A DNA stretch of 64,000 nucleotides from Paracnuella aquatica (GCF_003332885.2 NZ_QOWJ01000011.1:1-64000), one strand, 5' to 3'; numbered from the stretch's first letter, positions 34,718 through 44,032 are shown. The notes: generated by a model not told the origin, from the sequence alone. Numbers and translations: made by a program.

Positions 34718-36271
34718 CTACATCTTAATTTCTTCGCCGTTGGCATCAAAAAACCGAAATTCGGTGAGTTGGTAATTGTTGTCGGCTTTTACCGTAATGG
34801 CTTGTTTGTATTTGCGTTTCCAGCGGGCCAGTTTTGAGTTCCACAGCCAGCCTTTGGTTAAATAGGCATGTACGATGGGGTGCACGGTAATGGAAAGGTT
34901 GCTGTGTTTGTGGGTAAACAGGTAGCCCAGGTTTTTCTCGATCTCGTCTTCCAGGATAAGCGTAGACGAAATTTTGCCCGTGCCGTGGCAGGAAGGACAA
35001 ACCTCCTGCGTGTTGATGTTCATTTCGGGCTTCATCCGCTGCCGCGTAATCTGCATCAGGCCAAACTTGGAAATGGGCAGCACGGCATGCTTGGCACGGT
35101 CGGGGCGCATAAAGCCTTCCATGGCCTCCATCAGCTTTTTCTTGTTCTCGGGCAGTTTCATATCGATGAAATCTACCACGATGATGCCGCCAATGTCGCG
35201 CAGGCGCAGCTGGCGGGAAATTTCCTCGGCCGCTTCCAGGTTGGTTTCCAGGGCGTTTTGCTCCTGGTTGTTGCTCACGCTTTTGTAACCGCTGTTTACG
35301 TCAATTACATGCAGGGCCTCGGTGTGCTCGATAATGAGGTAGGCACCGCTGTTGAGGTTTACTGTTTTGCCAAATGCCGCTTTGATCTGTTTGGTAATGC
35401 CGTACTGGTCAAAAATGGGCAGGGGCTGGTTGTGCAGCGTTATGATCTCCGCTTTTTCCGGCGCAATGCGCTGGATGTAGTTCTTGGCATCGGAGTAAAT
35501 GGTTTTGTCATTTACCACAATGCGGTTGAAATCGGCATTGAGCAGGTCGCGCAGAATGCTGTGGGCTTTGGTTTGCTCACTCAAAATCTTTTTCGGCGGC
35601 GCTGCACCCAGCAGGTTTTTCTGGATCACACTCCAGGTTGCTTGCAACTCAGCGAGGTCTTCGTGTAGCTCGGCGGTATTTTTACCCTCCGCAGCCGTAC
35701 GCACAATAACGCCAAAGTTTTTGCCCTTGATGCTTTCTACAATGCGCTGCAGGCGTTTGCGTTCTTCCGAAGAATGGATTTTACGCGAAACGGCAACAAT
35801 GTCGTTGAAGGGAGTCAGCACCACAAAACGGCCGGGCAGCGAAATTTCGCAGCTCAGGCGGGGGCCTTTGGCTGCAATGGGCTCTTTCAGGATCTGCACC
35901 AGGATGTTGGGCTTGCCGTTGAGTACCTCGTTGATCTTTCCGGTCTTGATGATTTCGGGCTCTACCCCAAACTGCGAAAAGTCCATACCCTCCGGCGTTT
36001 TATCGTTGATCGCCATTTGGGTAAACTTCAGCAGCGACTTGGCATAAGGGCTCAGGTCGGTGTAGTGCAGAAAGGCATCTTTTTCGTAGCCAACATCCAC
36101 AAAAGCCGCGTTCAGTCCGGGAATAAGTTTTTTTACCTTGCCTAAATACAGATCACCCACGGCAAAGCGGGCATCGTTTTTTTCTGTGTGCAGTTCTACC
36201 AGCTTCTTGTCTTCCAGTAATGCTATATCCACGCCATGCGTGGCAGCATTGATGATTAATTCTTTGTTCAC
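34718..36271 (-). CDS. rng: Ribonuclease E/G family endoribonuclease
   Basis: A 517-residue RNase G-type enzyme. It has an S1 RNA-binding domain (GDLYLGKVKKLIPGLNAAFVDVG, about 37-60), an RNase H-like fold, and a DNase I-like catalytic region with the metal-binding aspartates in VIDVNSG and VVDFIDM. The zinc-link CPSCHGTGK joins the dimer. The length corresponds to the catalytic half only, with no RNase E scaffold tail. It processes rRNA and starts mRNA decay in the cytoplasm. The tiny COX24-like gene lies about 200 bases upstream on the same strand. Confidence 0.95.
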   Translation of the reverse strand: MNKELIINAATHGVDIALLEDKKLVELHTEKNDARFAVGDLYLGKVKKLIPGLNAAFVDVGYEKDAFLHYTDLSPYAKSLLKFTQMAINDKTPEGMDFSQFGVEPEIIKTGKINEVLNGKPNILVQILKEPIAAKGPRLSCEISLPGRFVVLTPFNDIVAVSRKIHSSEERKRLQRIVESIKGKNFGVIVRTAAEGKNTAELHEDLAELQATWSVIQKNLLGAAPPKKILSEQTKAHSILRDLLNADFNRIVVNDKTIYSDAKNYIQRIAPEKAEIITLHNQPLPIFDQYGITKQIKAAFGKTVNLNSGAYLIIEHTEALHVIDVNSGYKSVSNNQEQNALETNLEAAEEISRQLRLRDIGGIIVVDFIDMKLPENKKKLMEAMEGFMRPDRAKHAVLPISKFGLMQITRQRMKPEMNINTQEVCPSCHGTGKISSTLILEDEIEKNLGYLFTHKHSNLSITVHPIVHAYLTKGWLWNSKLARWKRKYKQAITVKADNNYQLTEFRFFDANGEEIKM

Positions 36272-36430
36272 ATTACTCCACCTTTACGAACGTACAACTT
36301 GTGGGCGCTAATGGGGGATACGCGGTGTGCCGCGCAGATGCAGAAACCTGGGAAAAAAGTTGATGGCTGGAGCAAAGTGTTGAGGCGGGTTTGCGCAAAT
36401 GGGGGCACTGCGTGATTAGCAGAAAAAAGG

Positions 36431-36462
36431 ATACCGGAAGCCATTGAAACGGCTCCCGGTAT
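36431..36462 (-). terminator. Terminator of the COX24/mS38-like gene
   Basis: ATACCGGaAGCC and GGCTcCCGGTAT form a stem with one mismatch. On the minus strand it is followed by CCTTTTTTCT. Confidence 0.75.
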
Positions 36463-36478
36463 GCGGGGAAGAACAGTC

Positions 36479-36571
36479 TTATTTACGTTTCTTATGACGG
36501 TTCTTTCTTAATCTCTTTTTACGCTTATGCGTAGCAATCTTATGACGCTTTCTTTTTTTACCACAAGGCAT
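36479..36571 (-). CDS. AURKAIP1/COX24-domain (mS38-like) 30-residue ribosomal protein
   Basis: A 30-residue, extremely basic protein: it begins MPCGKKRKRHKIATHKRKKR and ends RKNRHKKRK, with 20 Lys/Arg residues. It belongs to the tiny AURKAIP1/COX24-type proteins conserved in Bacteroidota, related to mitochondrial ribosomal protein mS38 and to small-subunit protein bS22 of mycobacteria. It probably binds 16S rRNA in the small subunit. The ATG at 36571 follows a short A+T-rich leader and the gene ends in a clear terminator. Easily missed because of its length, but the sequence is nearly invariant in the phylum as far as I recall. Confidence 0.88.
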   Translation of the reverse strand: MPCGKKRKRHKIATHKRKKRLRKNRHKKRK

Positions 36572-36603
36572 ATTCAGTTAACTGTTTAAATGATCAATAA
36601 TGG

Positions 36604-37479
36604 TTATTTGCTAAGGTCAGCAATTCTTTGCTCCACTTCTTTTTTAATGTTGTCGTTCTCTATGAGCGGCAGGCTTTGGCGGTACCATACAATGGCATTC
36701 TTTTTATCGCCTTTCCGTTCATACACATCAGCCAGCGAAATTACGGCTTCCAGGTTTTTGGGATCTTGTTCCCATACTTTTTGAAAACGTTCGATGGCTT
36801 TATCCATTTGCCCCGACATCAGCGATGCCTGCCCCAGCGTAAGCTGGGCATAAATGCTTTGCGGGTTGCGTTCGGTTACCGCACGCAACTTGCCGATGCC
36901 TTCCATGGGGGTGGCGCCAATGCCGCCAAACAGCAGCGCAGCACCCAGGCCCACTTCCGACGAATCGCTTGCCGGGTTTATTTTCAAAGATCGTTCGAAC
37001 AGGTCCTTGGCTTGTTGTGCTTTCCACTGCCGCAAGGCAGGATCGGCTTCAGCCCGAAGGTTGCTCAAAAACAAATGGGCAGCAAAGGTGAGGGATTTTT
37101 CCGAATTTTCCAATCTTGCTGCTTCCGCCTGGTAAAAAGCATAGGGTTCAAACACACGGCCGGTGTCGTACCAGAAGCGGGCAAGTTGATGATAGAGGTG
37201 TTCTTTCTGGCCCTGCACATCGCCGCGGGTAATGCTGCTTTCCATCATCTGGATGCGGGTGGCCTGTTCAGGAGCCAGCGTTTTGCGGGCACGGGCCAAT
37301 ACGCTATCGGTAGGCAGGGCACCAGCAGCAGCCGGGGCTTCGTGGCCTTCGCCGGGGGCATGGTCGTGGCCTTCGTGCGACAATTGGTTGGCGCCAAAAA
37401 TTTTATTTTGGGTGGCAGCATAGAGGCCTGTTACCAACAGGGCCGACACGGCTACCGTAATCCACTGGCTTTTGTTCAC
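36604..37479 (-). CDS. Membrane-anchored TPR protein with His-rich segment
   Basis: A 291-residue protein from a GTG start at 37479. It has an N-terminal membrane anchor (WITVAVSALLVTGLYAA, about 5-21), a His-rich stretch (SHEGHDHAPGEGHEAP, about 33-48) that could bind metal, then tetratricopeptide repeats (PQSIYAQLTLGQASLMSG; PKNLEAVISLADVYERKGD). It probably acts as a scaffold on the periplasmic side or at the membrane face. The open frame runs 68 codons further upstream, but that part is Cys/Arg/Pro-rich and looks non-coding. HU follows upstream on the same strand 219 bases away. Confidence 0.75.
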   Translation of the reverse strand: MNKSQWITVAVSALLVTGLYAATQNKIFGANQLSHEGHDHAPGEGHEAPAAAGALPTDSVLARARKTLAPEQATRIQMMESSITRGDVQGQKEHLYHQLARFWYDTGRVFEPYAFYQAEAARLENSEKSLTFAAHLFLSNLRAEADPALRQWKAQQAKDLFERSLKINPASDSSEVGLGAALLFGGIGATPMEGIGKLRAVTERNPQSIYAQLTLGQASLMSGQMDKAIERFQKVWEQDPKNLEAVISLADVYERKGDKKNAIVWYRQSLPLIENDNIKKEVEQRIADLSK

Positions 37480-37698
37480 TCCAAAAAGTTTTGGCAAAGA
37501 TAACGGCAGGCGCCGTATGGAAGGGCTGGGTCCCCGAATTTGGGTTTTTTGTTGCAATCGTGCCGGCAGGCAGCAGGCGTGCCGGTAAAAAGGGCGGATG
37601 TGGCAGCATAATAAAGCCGGACTGCGGCGCTGCCCGGCCTCAAATGTTTTGTTACAGGAGTTTACGGATACCCCAATACCCAATAAGCTAAGTGTTGC

Positions 37699-37998
37699 TT
37701 ATCCGTTGAGTTGCGCTACGCTTACTTTTTTAATGTCGGCAACAAACTCTTTGGCAGGCTTAAAGGCGGGAATATGGTGCTCCGGAATGTGTACTGCCAC
37801 GTTCTTTTTGATGTTGCGGCCGATTTTAGCGGCCCTTTTTTTGGTAACAAAAGAACCAAAGCCACGGATGTAAATGTTTTCGCCTTTGGACAAGGATTCT
37901 TTTATTTCCTTGAACATCGACTCGAGGGTAACGAGCACATCTACTTTAGGAATGCCTGTCTTTTCGGAAATCTGATTGACCAGGTCTGCTTTTCTCAT
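37699..37998 (-). CDS. HU/IHF-family DNA-binding protein
   Basis: A 99-residue histone-like protein that bends and compacts DNA. MRKADLVNQISEKTG opens the helical dimer domain. GENIYIRGFGSFVTKKRAAKIGRN is the beta-arm base and PEHHIPAFKPAKEF the arm end, as in HU/IHF. The intercalating proline normally found at the arm tip (RNP) is not evident (KIGRNIKKNVAVHIPEHH), as in some diverged HU proteins. The start at 37998 matches the family. It is divergent from mutY across 105 bases that hold its promoter. Confidence 0.93.
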   Translation of the reverse strand: MRKADLVNQISEKTGIPKVDVLVTLESMFKEIKESLSKGENIYIRGFGSFVTKKRAAKIGRNIKKNVAVHIPEHHIPAFKPAKEFVADIKKVSVAQLNG

Positions 37999-38023
37999 AT
38001 TCGGTATTAGGTTTATGTGCAGC

Positions 38024-38052
38024 AATATAATGAGATAATTAGTGATTGTCAA
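38024..38052 (-). promoter_or_regulatory. Promoter candidate for the HU gene
   Basis: On the minus strand TTGACA (38047-38052), a 17-base spacer and TATATT (38024-38029): a nearly perfect classical -35/-10 pair that also fits the TTG-N20-TAnnTT layout of this phylum. The HU ATG is 26 bases downstream. Confidence 0.45.
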
Positions 38053-38103
38053 TAGAATACAACAAGTTTGTGGGCTAAAGTGTCGCTGTTGCCCAAATTG
38101 GTT

Positions 38104-39222
38104 ATGAAAAAAGGAACAATTGCTACAACTGAGCAGTATAAAAGCGGCGGCGCCTTATTTGCCAGCCTGTTGCTGCACTGGCACCAAACGGAAAACAAGC
38201 GCCAGATGCCCTGGAAAGGCGAAAAAGATCCTTACCGCATCTGGCTCTCCGAGATCATGCTGCAGCAAACCCGGGTGGAGCAGGGGTTGCCTTATTTTGA
38301 ACGGTTTGTGGCTGCTTTTCCAACCATCCGCCAACTAGCCGATGCGCCGGACGGGCAGGTAATGAAACTATGGGAAGGCTTGGGCTATTACAGCCGCTGC
38401 CGCAACCTGCTGGCTACCGCCCGGCATATAGCATACGACCTGGATGGCCATTTCCCCGATACTTACGACGGCATCCTGGCGCTGAAAGGCGTGGGGCCAT
38501 ACACTGCCGCGGCGATAGCTTCATTTGCCTACAACCTGCCCCATGCCGTACTTGATGGCAACGTGTACCGGGTGCTATCGCGCATACACGGCATTGATAC
38601 CCCTACCGATAGCACCGAAGGTAAGGCGCTGTTTTCAACCCTGGCGCAACAGCAATTGCCCGAGGGCCAGGCGGCTGCTTACAATCAGGCCATCATGGAT
38701 TTTGGTGCCGTGGTGTGCAAGCCGCTGCCCGAATGCAGCGGGTGTTTTTTCCGGGAACATTGCGCCGCTTTTCAGCAGGGGCGGCAACTGAGTTTGCCGG
38801 TAAAAGAAAAAAGCCTGCAGGTATCGGAGCGGCATTTTTTTTACCTCGTATTGCGCCATGGAAATGAAGTGGCGCTGCACCAGCGGCAGGGCCGCGATAT
38901 ATGGGAAGGATTGTGGGAGTTTTTGCTGTTTGAAACCGGCACCGGCGCCACCTGGCAACTGATTGAAGCGGAGGCTGCAAGAGCATGGAACCTCCAACCG
39001 GCGCAATATAAGCGCATAGGCACCCGGTTTAGTATCAAACAACGCCTTACCCATCGGATGGTGCACCTGGCGTTTGAACAACTGGAACTAACGGAAAAGG
39101 CTGACCGGGAAGGCTTGCAATGGGTTCCCATTTCCCAACTCGATGATTACCCTTTTCCTAAATCCATCAGGCAGTTTGTGACCGAAGAATTATTGAAGGG
39201 AAACGGGCAGGGTATGGTGTAA
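38104..39222 (+). CDS. mutY: A/G-specific adenine DNA glycosylase
   Basis: A 372-residue base-excision enzyme that removes adenine paired with 8-oxoguanine. The helix-hairpin-helix (LKGVGPYTAAAIASFAY) carries the catalytic Asp in HAVLDGNVYRVL, and the catalytic Glu is in EIMLQQTRVEQ. The iron-sulfur cluster loop is CKPLPECSGCFFREHC, with five residues between the first two cysteines where six is usual. The C-terminal NUDIX-like domain (GRDIWEGLWEF) reads the 8-oxoguanine strand. The ATG at 38104 is chosen over an upstream TTG frame. It is followed by ssb on the same strand. Confidence 0.95.
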   Translation: MKKGTIATTEQYKSGGALFASLLLHWHQTENKRQMPWKGEKDPYRIWLSEIMLQQTRVEQGLPYFERFVAAFPTIRQLADAPDGQVMKLWEGLGYYSRCRNLLATARHIAYDLDGHFPDTYDGILALKGVGPYTAAAIASFAYNLPHAVLDGNVYRVLSRIHGIDTPTDSTEGKALFSTLAQQQLPEGQAAAYNQAIMDFGAVVCKPLPECSGCFFREHCAAFQQGRQLSLPVKEKSLQVSERHFFYLVLRHGNEVALHQRQGRDIWEGLWEFLLFETGTGATWQLIEAEAARAWNLQPAQYKRIGTRFSIKQRLTHRMVHLAFEQLELTEKADREGLQWVPISQLDDYPFPKSIRQFVTEELLKGNGQGMV

Positions 39223-39446
39223 AATATAGTTGCTGCTCAACGGTGGAACAACAGTCTTTGTGCGCCTTATTTGCAGAGAAATGTAACATCGAACTATTGC
39301 ATACAAACTATGCGATGGTTGCTGCAATTGCCTTCGTGTTGTGTAACCACAAACGGCTTAATGGCTTAAAATTTGATAAACTTAGTTAAATTAGTAGGGC
39401 AGATTTCTTTGAAGACCGTTTCCTTACACTGACAAAAAAGAATCTT

Positions 39447-39887
39447 ATGCGTGGCGTTAACCGAGTGATGTTAATAGGGAATCTTGGCAAGGACCCGGAT
39501 GTGCAGTTTTTGGAAGGAAATATTGGCGTTGCCAAATTTCCGCTGGCTACCACCGAAACATTCAAAGACCGCTCCGGCAAACTGGTGTCGCAAACCGAAT
39601 GGCATACCGTGGTGCTGTGGCGTGGCCTGGCCGAACTGGCCCAGCGATACCTGCACAAAGGCAGCCTGGTGTATATAGAAGGGCGCCTGCGTACCCGCAG
39701 CTGGGAAGATAAAGATGGCAACCGCAAATTTGCAACTGAAGTGGTGGGCGATAACCTCATTATGCTCGACAAGCGCACCGACGGCAGCCACCACCCGCAC
39801 AACTCCATTTCGCAGGAGGGCGGCCTCGAAGGAATGAGTTCTTCCGATGCGCCCATGCCCGAGCCCTCACCGGATATACCTTTTTGA
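39447..39887 (+). CDS. ssb: Single-stranded DNA-binding protein
   Basis: A 146-residue OB-fold protein. MRGVNRVMLIGNLGKDPDV is the usual start, and WHTVVLWRGLAELAQRYLHKGSLVYIEGRL forms the core. The disordered tail ends in PSPDIPF, the acidic docking tip that recruits repair proteins. It protects single-stranded DNA in replication and recombination. It sits between mutY and gldE, an order often seen in this phylum, about 90 bases before gldE. Confidence 0.96.
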   Translation: MRGVNRVMLIGNLGKDPDVQFLEGNIGVAKFPLATTETFKDRSGKLVSQTEWHTVVLWRGLAELAQRYLHKGSLVYIEGRLRTRSWEDKDGNRKFATEVVGDNLIMLDKRTDGSHHPHNSISQEGGLEGMSSSDAPMPEPSPDIPF

Positions 39888-39978
39888 CAGGATAAAATAT
39901 ATTTTTGTTACTTAGTTCAGGGGCAGGCCGTATCAGCGACCTGCCTTTTGACTACACCTGTTCACCAAAAATTCACCA

Positions 39979-41322
39979 TTGGATCACTATTCGGTCATCA
40001 ATACATTTTCTTCCATCACCCTTTTGGCCTTCGACCCGCAGAGCACTGTTTTCCTGGCCGTGCTGATGCTGATATTGCTGCTGCTTAGTTTTGTGGCCTC
40101 AGGCGCCGAGGTGGCGCTGTTTTCGCTACAGGGAAAAGATGTAAACATGCTGAAAACAAAACAGCATGCCGCCGCCCGCCGCATCATTACCCTGCTCGAT
40201 GAACGAAAAGCCGTGTACACTTCGCTGCTTATTGCCGGTACCGTTTTCGATATTTCCATCATCATTTTAGCCAACTACCTGCTTACGCCGGTGCTGCAAC
40301 TGGGCACGGTACAAATCATTATTCCCATTAACCTCGACCTGCTGGTAAAGATCCTGGTGATTGCATTTGTGGTGGTATTGATCGGTAAAATTTTACCTAA
40401 AGTATGGGCTACGCAAAACAACCTGCGTTTTGCCTACAGCACTTCCGCCGTGGTGGAAGGCATACACCTGCTGATGCGCCGCATATCGCTGCGCATGGTA
40501 GATATTGCCGAAAACATCAGCCAGGTGAGCGGCGCCAACCAGCAACAAACCAAAAGCCTCCGCGAACTGGATGAAGCCATTGAAGTAAACAATGCAGAAA
40601 CCAGCAACGAGGAAAAAAACATCCTGAAAGGCATCGTTAAGTTTGGCAATATTTCGGTAAAACAAATCATGCGGTTTCGGCTCGATGTAAGCGGGCTGGA
40701 GTACAACACTTCGTTTGCCGACGTGCTGCGCAAAGTAGAAGAACTGCATTACTCCAGGTTGCCGGTCTACAAAGGCAGCCTCGATGAAATTGCAGGTGTG
40801 CTCAACACCAAAGACCTGCTGCCGCATATGGACAACCAGCAGTTTGATTGGCATACACTGATCCGGCCCACGCTGTTTGTGCCCGAGTCGAAACTGATCA
40901 AAGACCTGTTACAGGAGTTCCAGCAAAAGCGGGTGCATTTTGCCATCGTGGTAGACGAATTTGGCGGCACCAGCGGCATTGTCACAATGGAAGATATTTT
41001 GGAAGAAATTATTGGTGATATCCACGACGAGTTTGACGAAGAAGAAGCAGGCGTTACACAGCTTTCGGAAAACAGCTATGTAGTTGATGGCAAAATGATG
41101 TTGTACGACCTGTGCCGCCGCCTCAACCTGCCACTCGATACTTTTGATACCGTAAAAGGTGAAAGCGACTCGGTGGGCGGACTGGTGCTGGAACTTGCGG
41201 GCCAGTTTCCGCAACCCAACGAAGTGCTTACTGCCGGCGACTTCCAGTTCAAAGTATTGGGTGTAGAAAAAAACCGCATCGGCAGCGTGCAGCTTACCAT
41301 CGACGTAGGTACGGAAAAATAA
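39979..41322 (+). CDS. gldE: Gliding motility-associated protein GldE (CNNM/CBS transporter-like)
   Basis: A 447-residue membrane protein with an N-terminal CNNM/DUF21 domain of three to four helices (residues about 15-165), a pair of CBS domains (MRFRLDVSGLEYN; FAIVVDEFGGTSGIVTMEDILEEIIGDIHDE), and a C-terminal CorC-HlyC domain. In Bacteroidota this family member is GldE, next to gldD; a role in gliding or type IX secretion-linked processes is supported by genetics in Flavobacterium, though related proteins act in divalent-cation transport. It begins with TTG at 39979. It is directly followed by gldD. Confidence 0.92.
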   Translation: MDHYSVINTFSSITLLAFDPQSTVFLAVLMLILLLLSFVASGAEVALFSLQGKDVNMLKTKQHAAARRIITLLDERKAVYTSLLIAGTVFDISIIILANYLLTPVLQLGTVQIIIPINLDLLVKILVIAFVVVLIGKILPKVWATQNNLRFAYSTSAVVEGIHLLMRRISLRMVDIAENISQVSGANQQQTKSLRELDEAIEVNNAETSNEEKNILKGIVKFGNISVKQIMRFRLDVSGLEYNTSFADVLRKVEELHYSRLPVYKGSLDEIAGVLNTKDLLPHMDNQQFDWHTLIRPTLFVPESKLIKDLLQEFQQKRVHFAIVVDEFGGTSGIVTMEDILEEIIGDIHDEFDEEEAGVTQLSENSYVVDGKMMLYDLCRRLNLPLDTFDTVKGESDSVGGLVLELAGQFPQPNEVLTAGDFQFKVLGVEKNRIGSVQLTIDVGTEK

Positions 41323-41365
41323 GGGGCAGCGCTGCAACAAGTTTTGTTTAAACAGTACAACGATT

Positions 41366-41959
41366 TTGAGAAACTATTTTTTTTGGATACTGATGGTTGC
41401 CGGGTGCCTGGCACTTGCATGCAACAGCGACTACACGCCGAAGCCACGGGGCTATTTTAAAATTGGCATGCCCGATAAAAAATACAATTGGTTTGATGAG
41501 CCCGGCTACCCTTATAAGTTTGAATACCCGGCGTATGGAAAGGTGATCAAAGACAGTACTTTTTTTGAGCAGCAGCCCGAAAATCCATATTGGATCAACA
41601 TTGATTTTCCGCAGTTTGGCGGCCGCATTCACATCAGCTACAAAGATGTACGGCGCAATAATTTCGACTCGCTGGTGAATGATGCATTCACACTTTCGTA
41701 CAAGCAACATACGTATAAAGCATCGGCCATTGAACCGGAGCCTTTTCAAACACCTAATGGCATCAACGGCGTATTCTTTAATCTCAAAGGCAACACCGCT
41801 ACTTCCAGCCAGTTTTTTGTAACCGATTCCACCGAGCATTTTTTACGTGGTGCACTCTATTTCGAAACCACGCCCAACGAAGACTCACTGCGACCCGTAA
41901 ACGATTTTTTGCGGCAGGATCTTCAGCGGCTGATTGGTTCGTTGCAATGGAAAGATTAG
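41366..41959 (+). CDS. gldD: Gliding motility lipoprotein GldD
   Basis: A 197-residue lipoprotein (lipobox LALAC at about residues 15-19). The mature start DYTPKPRGYFKI and YPYKFEYPAYGKV are typical of GldD, a lipoprotein needed for gliding in Flavobacterium and often present in non-gliding relatives. Its molecular role is unknown. It begins with TTG at 41366 and lies 43 bases after gldE, almost certainly in one operon. The window contains no other gld or spr genes. Confidence 0.93.
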   Translation: MRNYFFWILMVAGCLALACNSDYTPKPRGYFKIGMPDKKYNWFDEPGYPYKFEYPAYGKVIKDSTFFEQQPENPYWINIDFPQFGGRIHISYKDVRRNNFDSLVNDAFTLSYKQHTYKASAIEPEPFQTPNGINGVFFNLKGNTATSSQFFVTDSTEHFLRGALYFETTPNEDSLRPVNDFLRQDLQRLIGSLQWKD

Positions 41960-41981
41960 TTTGAAGATGTGGCAATTTGAA

Positions 41982-42031
41982 ATTTGAAAATGAGGTGGCA
42001 TAGAGTAAACTGTCCCACCTCATTTTCAAAT
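41982..42031. terminator. Bidirectional terminator between gldD and the Rieske oxidoreductase
   Basis: A perfect 17-bp stem (41982-41998 with 42015-42031; ATTTGAAAATGAGGTGG and its complement) around a 16-base loop, with A/T-rich ends, between convergent genes. Confidence 0.85.
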
Positions 42032-42055
42032 CAGCACACTTTCAAATTATTCAAA

Positions 42056-43594
42056 TTATTCCTCCACCAGCTTCGCCAAATCAATTAGTTCCAGGCCTTT
42101 GCGGGCAGGGCCGGTAAGCAGGGTGCCATCCGGTGCAAAACGGGAGCCGTGGCAGGGACAATCCCACGACCTTTCGGCGCTGTTCCAGCCCACGGCGCAT
42201 TTGGCATGCGGGCATACCGGGTCAACGGCAAACAGCTTTCCGCCATCGTCTTTATACAGCGCAATCGATTCTCCTTCCCATTTTACCACACGGGCTTCAC
42301 CGGGGGCCAGGTCGGCCAGTTCGTTCAACTGCTGTTGCGAAAAACGCTTGCTGAAAAACTCCTTGATCACATCCACGTTTTCTTTTACAAACTCGGTAAA
42401 ACCAGCCACCGGTTTTACACGGCCTGGCCGGAACAGTTGGGCATATTCGCTTTGCCCGGTTACAATCAGGTCGGTTAGCGTTCTGGCTGCAATATGGCTA
42501 TACGTAATGCCATTGCCGCTGTAGCCTGTAGCTACAAAAACGTTTTCGCCGGCGCCAGGCAGGTGCCCGATATAAGCCAGGCCATCGGATGGTTCAAAAT
42601 ATTGTGACGACCATTTGAAAGCCACTTCGTTTATACCAAACAGCTTGCGTACATGTGCCTCCAGTTGCTGAAAGCAAGCATCTGTATTTTCAACATGTGC
42701 TGTTTTATGATCCTCACCGCCGGCAATGAGGTAGCGCTTGCCTTCCACCTCCTGTGTGCGGTAGTAATAATAAGGTTCTTTCATATCGTACACAAGTGCA
42801 TCGGGGTATTGTGCCTCATCTTCCAACACCAAGGCCATTGCATAACTGCGGTATGGATGTGCCCGGAAGTGCAGGATGTTGATGCCCGGCGGTATGTGCG
42901 ATGCATACACCAGGTTTCTTGCTTTGATGGTGCCCAACGATGTTTCCACTTCCAGCATTTCGGTGTTGCCTGTGTAGTGGCCCACGGTGCATTGCTGTAA
43001 AATAATGCCGCCGGCTTCTTCAAATACTTTTGCCAGGGCATGCACATATTGTGTAGGGTGTATCTGTGCATTGCGCGGGAAGACAATGGCTTTGATATAC
43101 TGATCCGAAATGGGCACCTGCGGTGCATAAGCTATGTTTGCGCCTGCCTCCAGCGATGCATTCATGATCTTCTCCAGCCGCTTTGCTTCATCTTCGTTTT
43201 GTGCATACAGGTACGCATCTTTTTCAGCAAAGCCACAATCGATGTTGTAAGTGTGTACATGATGCGCAAACAGGTCCAGCGCCTGGCGGGTAGCCCTTGC
43301 CACTGTTTGTGCACCTTCGGCACCAAAGTCGCTGCGGATGTTGTCGTAAGTAGTATCGAAAAATGAATTGATGTGCGATGTAGTGCCGCCGGTGGTGCCA
43401 AAGCACAGGTTTTGTGCCTCGGCTACAATGCAGGACTTGCCTTGCTGCTGCAGCAATAATGCCGTGGTAATGCCCGTGATGCCACCGCCAACAATAAGCA
43501 CATCAACAGGCTCGGCTGGTGGTGTGTTGGTGCGGGAAACATAATCGGGTATGCTGGCTTGCCATAAGCTGGTAGTTGCGCCGTCTCTTTTCAT
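42056..43594 (-). CDS. FAD-dependent oxidoreductase with C-terminal Rieske domain
   Basis: A 512-residue fusion. The first part is a DAO-type FAD domain (VDVLIVGGGITGITTALLLQ, about 28-48; GENVFVATGYSGNGITY near 355). The last ~90 residues are a Rieske 2Fe-2S domain with ligands in CPHAKCAVGW and CPCHGSRF. Electrons probably pass from the iron-sulfur cluster to flavin or the reverse. The combination is common in bacteria but its substrate is not established. It has no signal peptide. It is a single-gene unit convergent with gldD. Confidence 0.9.
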   Translation of the reverse strand: MKRDGATTSLWQASIPDYVSRTNTPPAEPVDVLIVGGGITGITTALLLQQQGKSCIVAEAQNLCFGTTGGTTSHINSFFDTTYDNIRSDFGAEGAQTVARATRQALDLFAHHVHTYNIDCGFAEKDAYLYAQNEDEAKRLEKIMNASLEAGANIAYAPQVPISDQYIKAIVFPRNAQIHPTQYVHALAKVFEEAGGIILQQCTVGHYTGNTEMLEVETSLGTIKARNLVYASHIPPGINILHFRAHPYRSYAMALVLEDEAQYPDALVYDMKEPYYYYRTQEVEGKRYLIAGGEDHKTAHVENTDACFQQLEAHVRKLFGINEVAFKWSSQYFEPSDGLAYIGHLPGAGENVFVATGYSGNGITYSHIAARTLTDLIVTGQSEYAQLFRPGRVKPVAGFTEFVKENVDVIKEFFSKRFSQQQLNELADLAPGEARVVKWEGESIALYKDDGGKLFAVDPVCPHAKCAVGWNSAERSWDCPCHGSRFAPDGTLLTGPARKGLELIDLAKLVEE

Positions 43595-43715
43595 GGATGC
43601 ATTTTTTGCATACGCTAAAAAAATGGTGCCGTAGTGCCGCCTGCTTTTAAAGAAATAACAAACTGCCCCGATGGACGATGTGTTAGTAATGATTGTTGCG
43701 GAAACATTTGCCTTT

Positions 43716-44027
43716 TTACCACCGTTCCGCGTCAGGAATATTGGCGTCGTTTCTGAATTGATTGCGTGCTGCTAACTTTTGTTGTTGCCGTTGCAATAGC
43801 AGGCGAGCCAACAACAGACCAGCATCTGCATCCGGGTGCTGCTGCAAAAGTTCCTTCACCATTTTTTCGGAAACATCCACGCGGTAAAGCAGTTGCACCA
43901 GCCTGCTAAAATCGTGCAGGATCAGCTCATTGAGCACCAAACCCATGCGGTGCAGCCAAGCCGCTTCGTCCGAAGCATTTGCCGGAAGCTGCTGCAGCAA
44001 AACCGATAAGTCGCTGTTGTTTTCCAT
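43716..44027 (-). CDS. Conserved hypothetical 103-residue protein
   Basis: A small soluble helical protein with no recognised domain. It contains Leu-rich helices (LILHDFSRLVQLLYRVDVSEKMVKELL) and a C-terminal Gln-rich helix (LARLLLQRQQQKLAARN). The pairing is close: it starts 5 bases after the stop of the TIGR02757 gene, so it is translated from the same mRNA. The acidic, helical composition suggests a small partner protein, but nothing identifies its job. Confidence 0.6.
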   Translation of the reverse strand: MENNSDLSVLLQQLPANASDEAAWLHRMGLVLNELILHDFSRLVQLLYRVDVSEKMVKELLQQHPDADAGLLLARLLLQRQQQKLAARNQFRNDANIPDAERW

Positions 44028-44032
44028 GGCGT

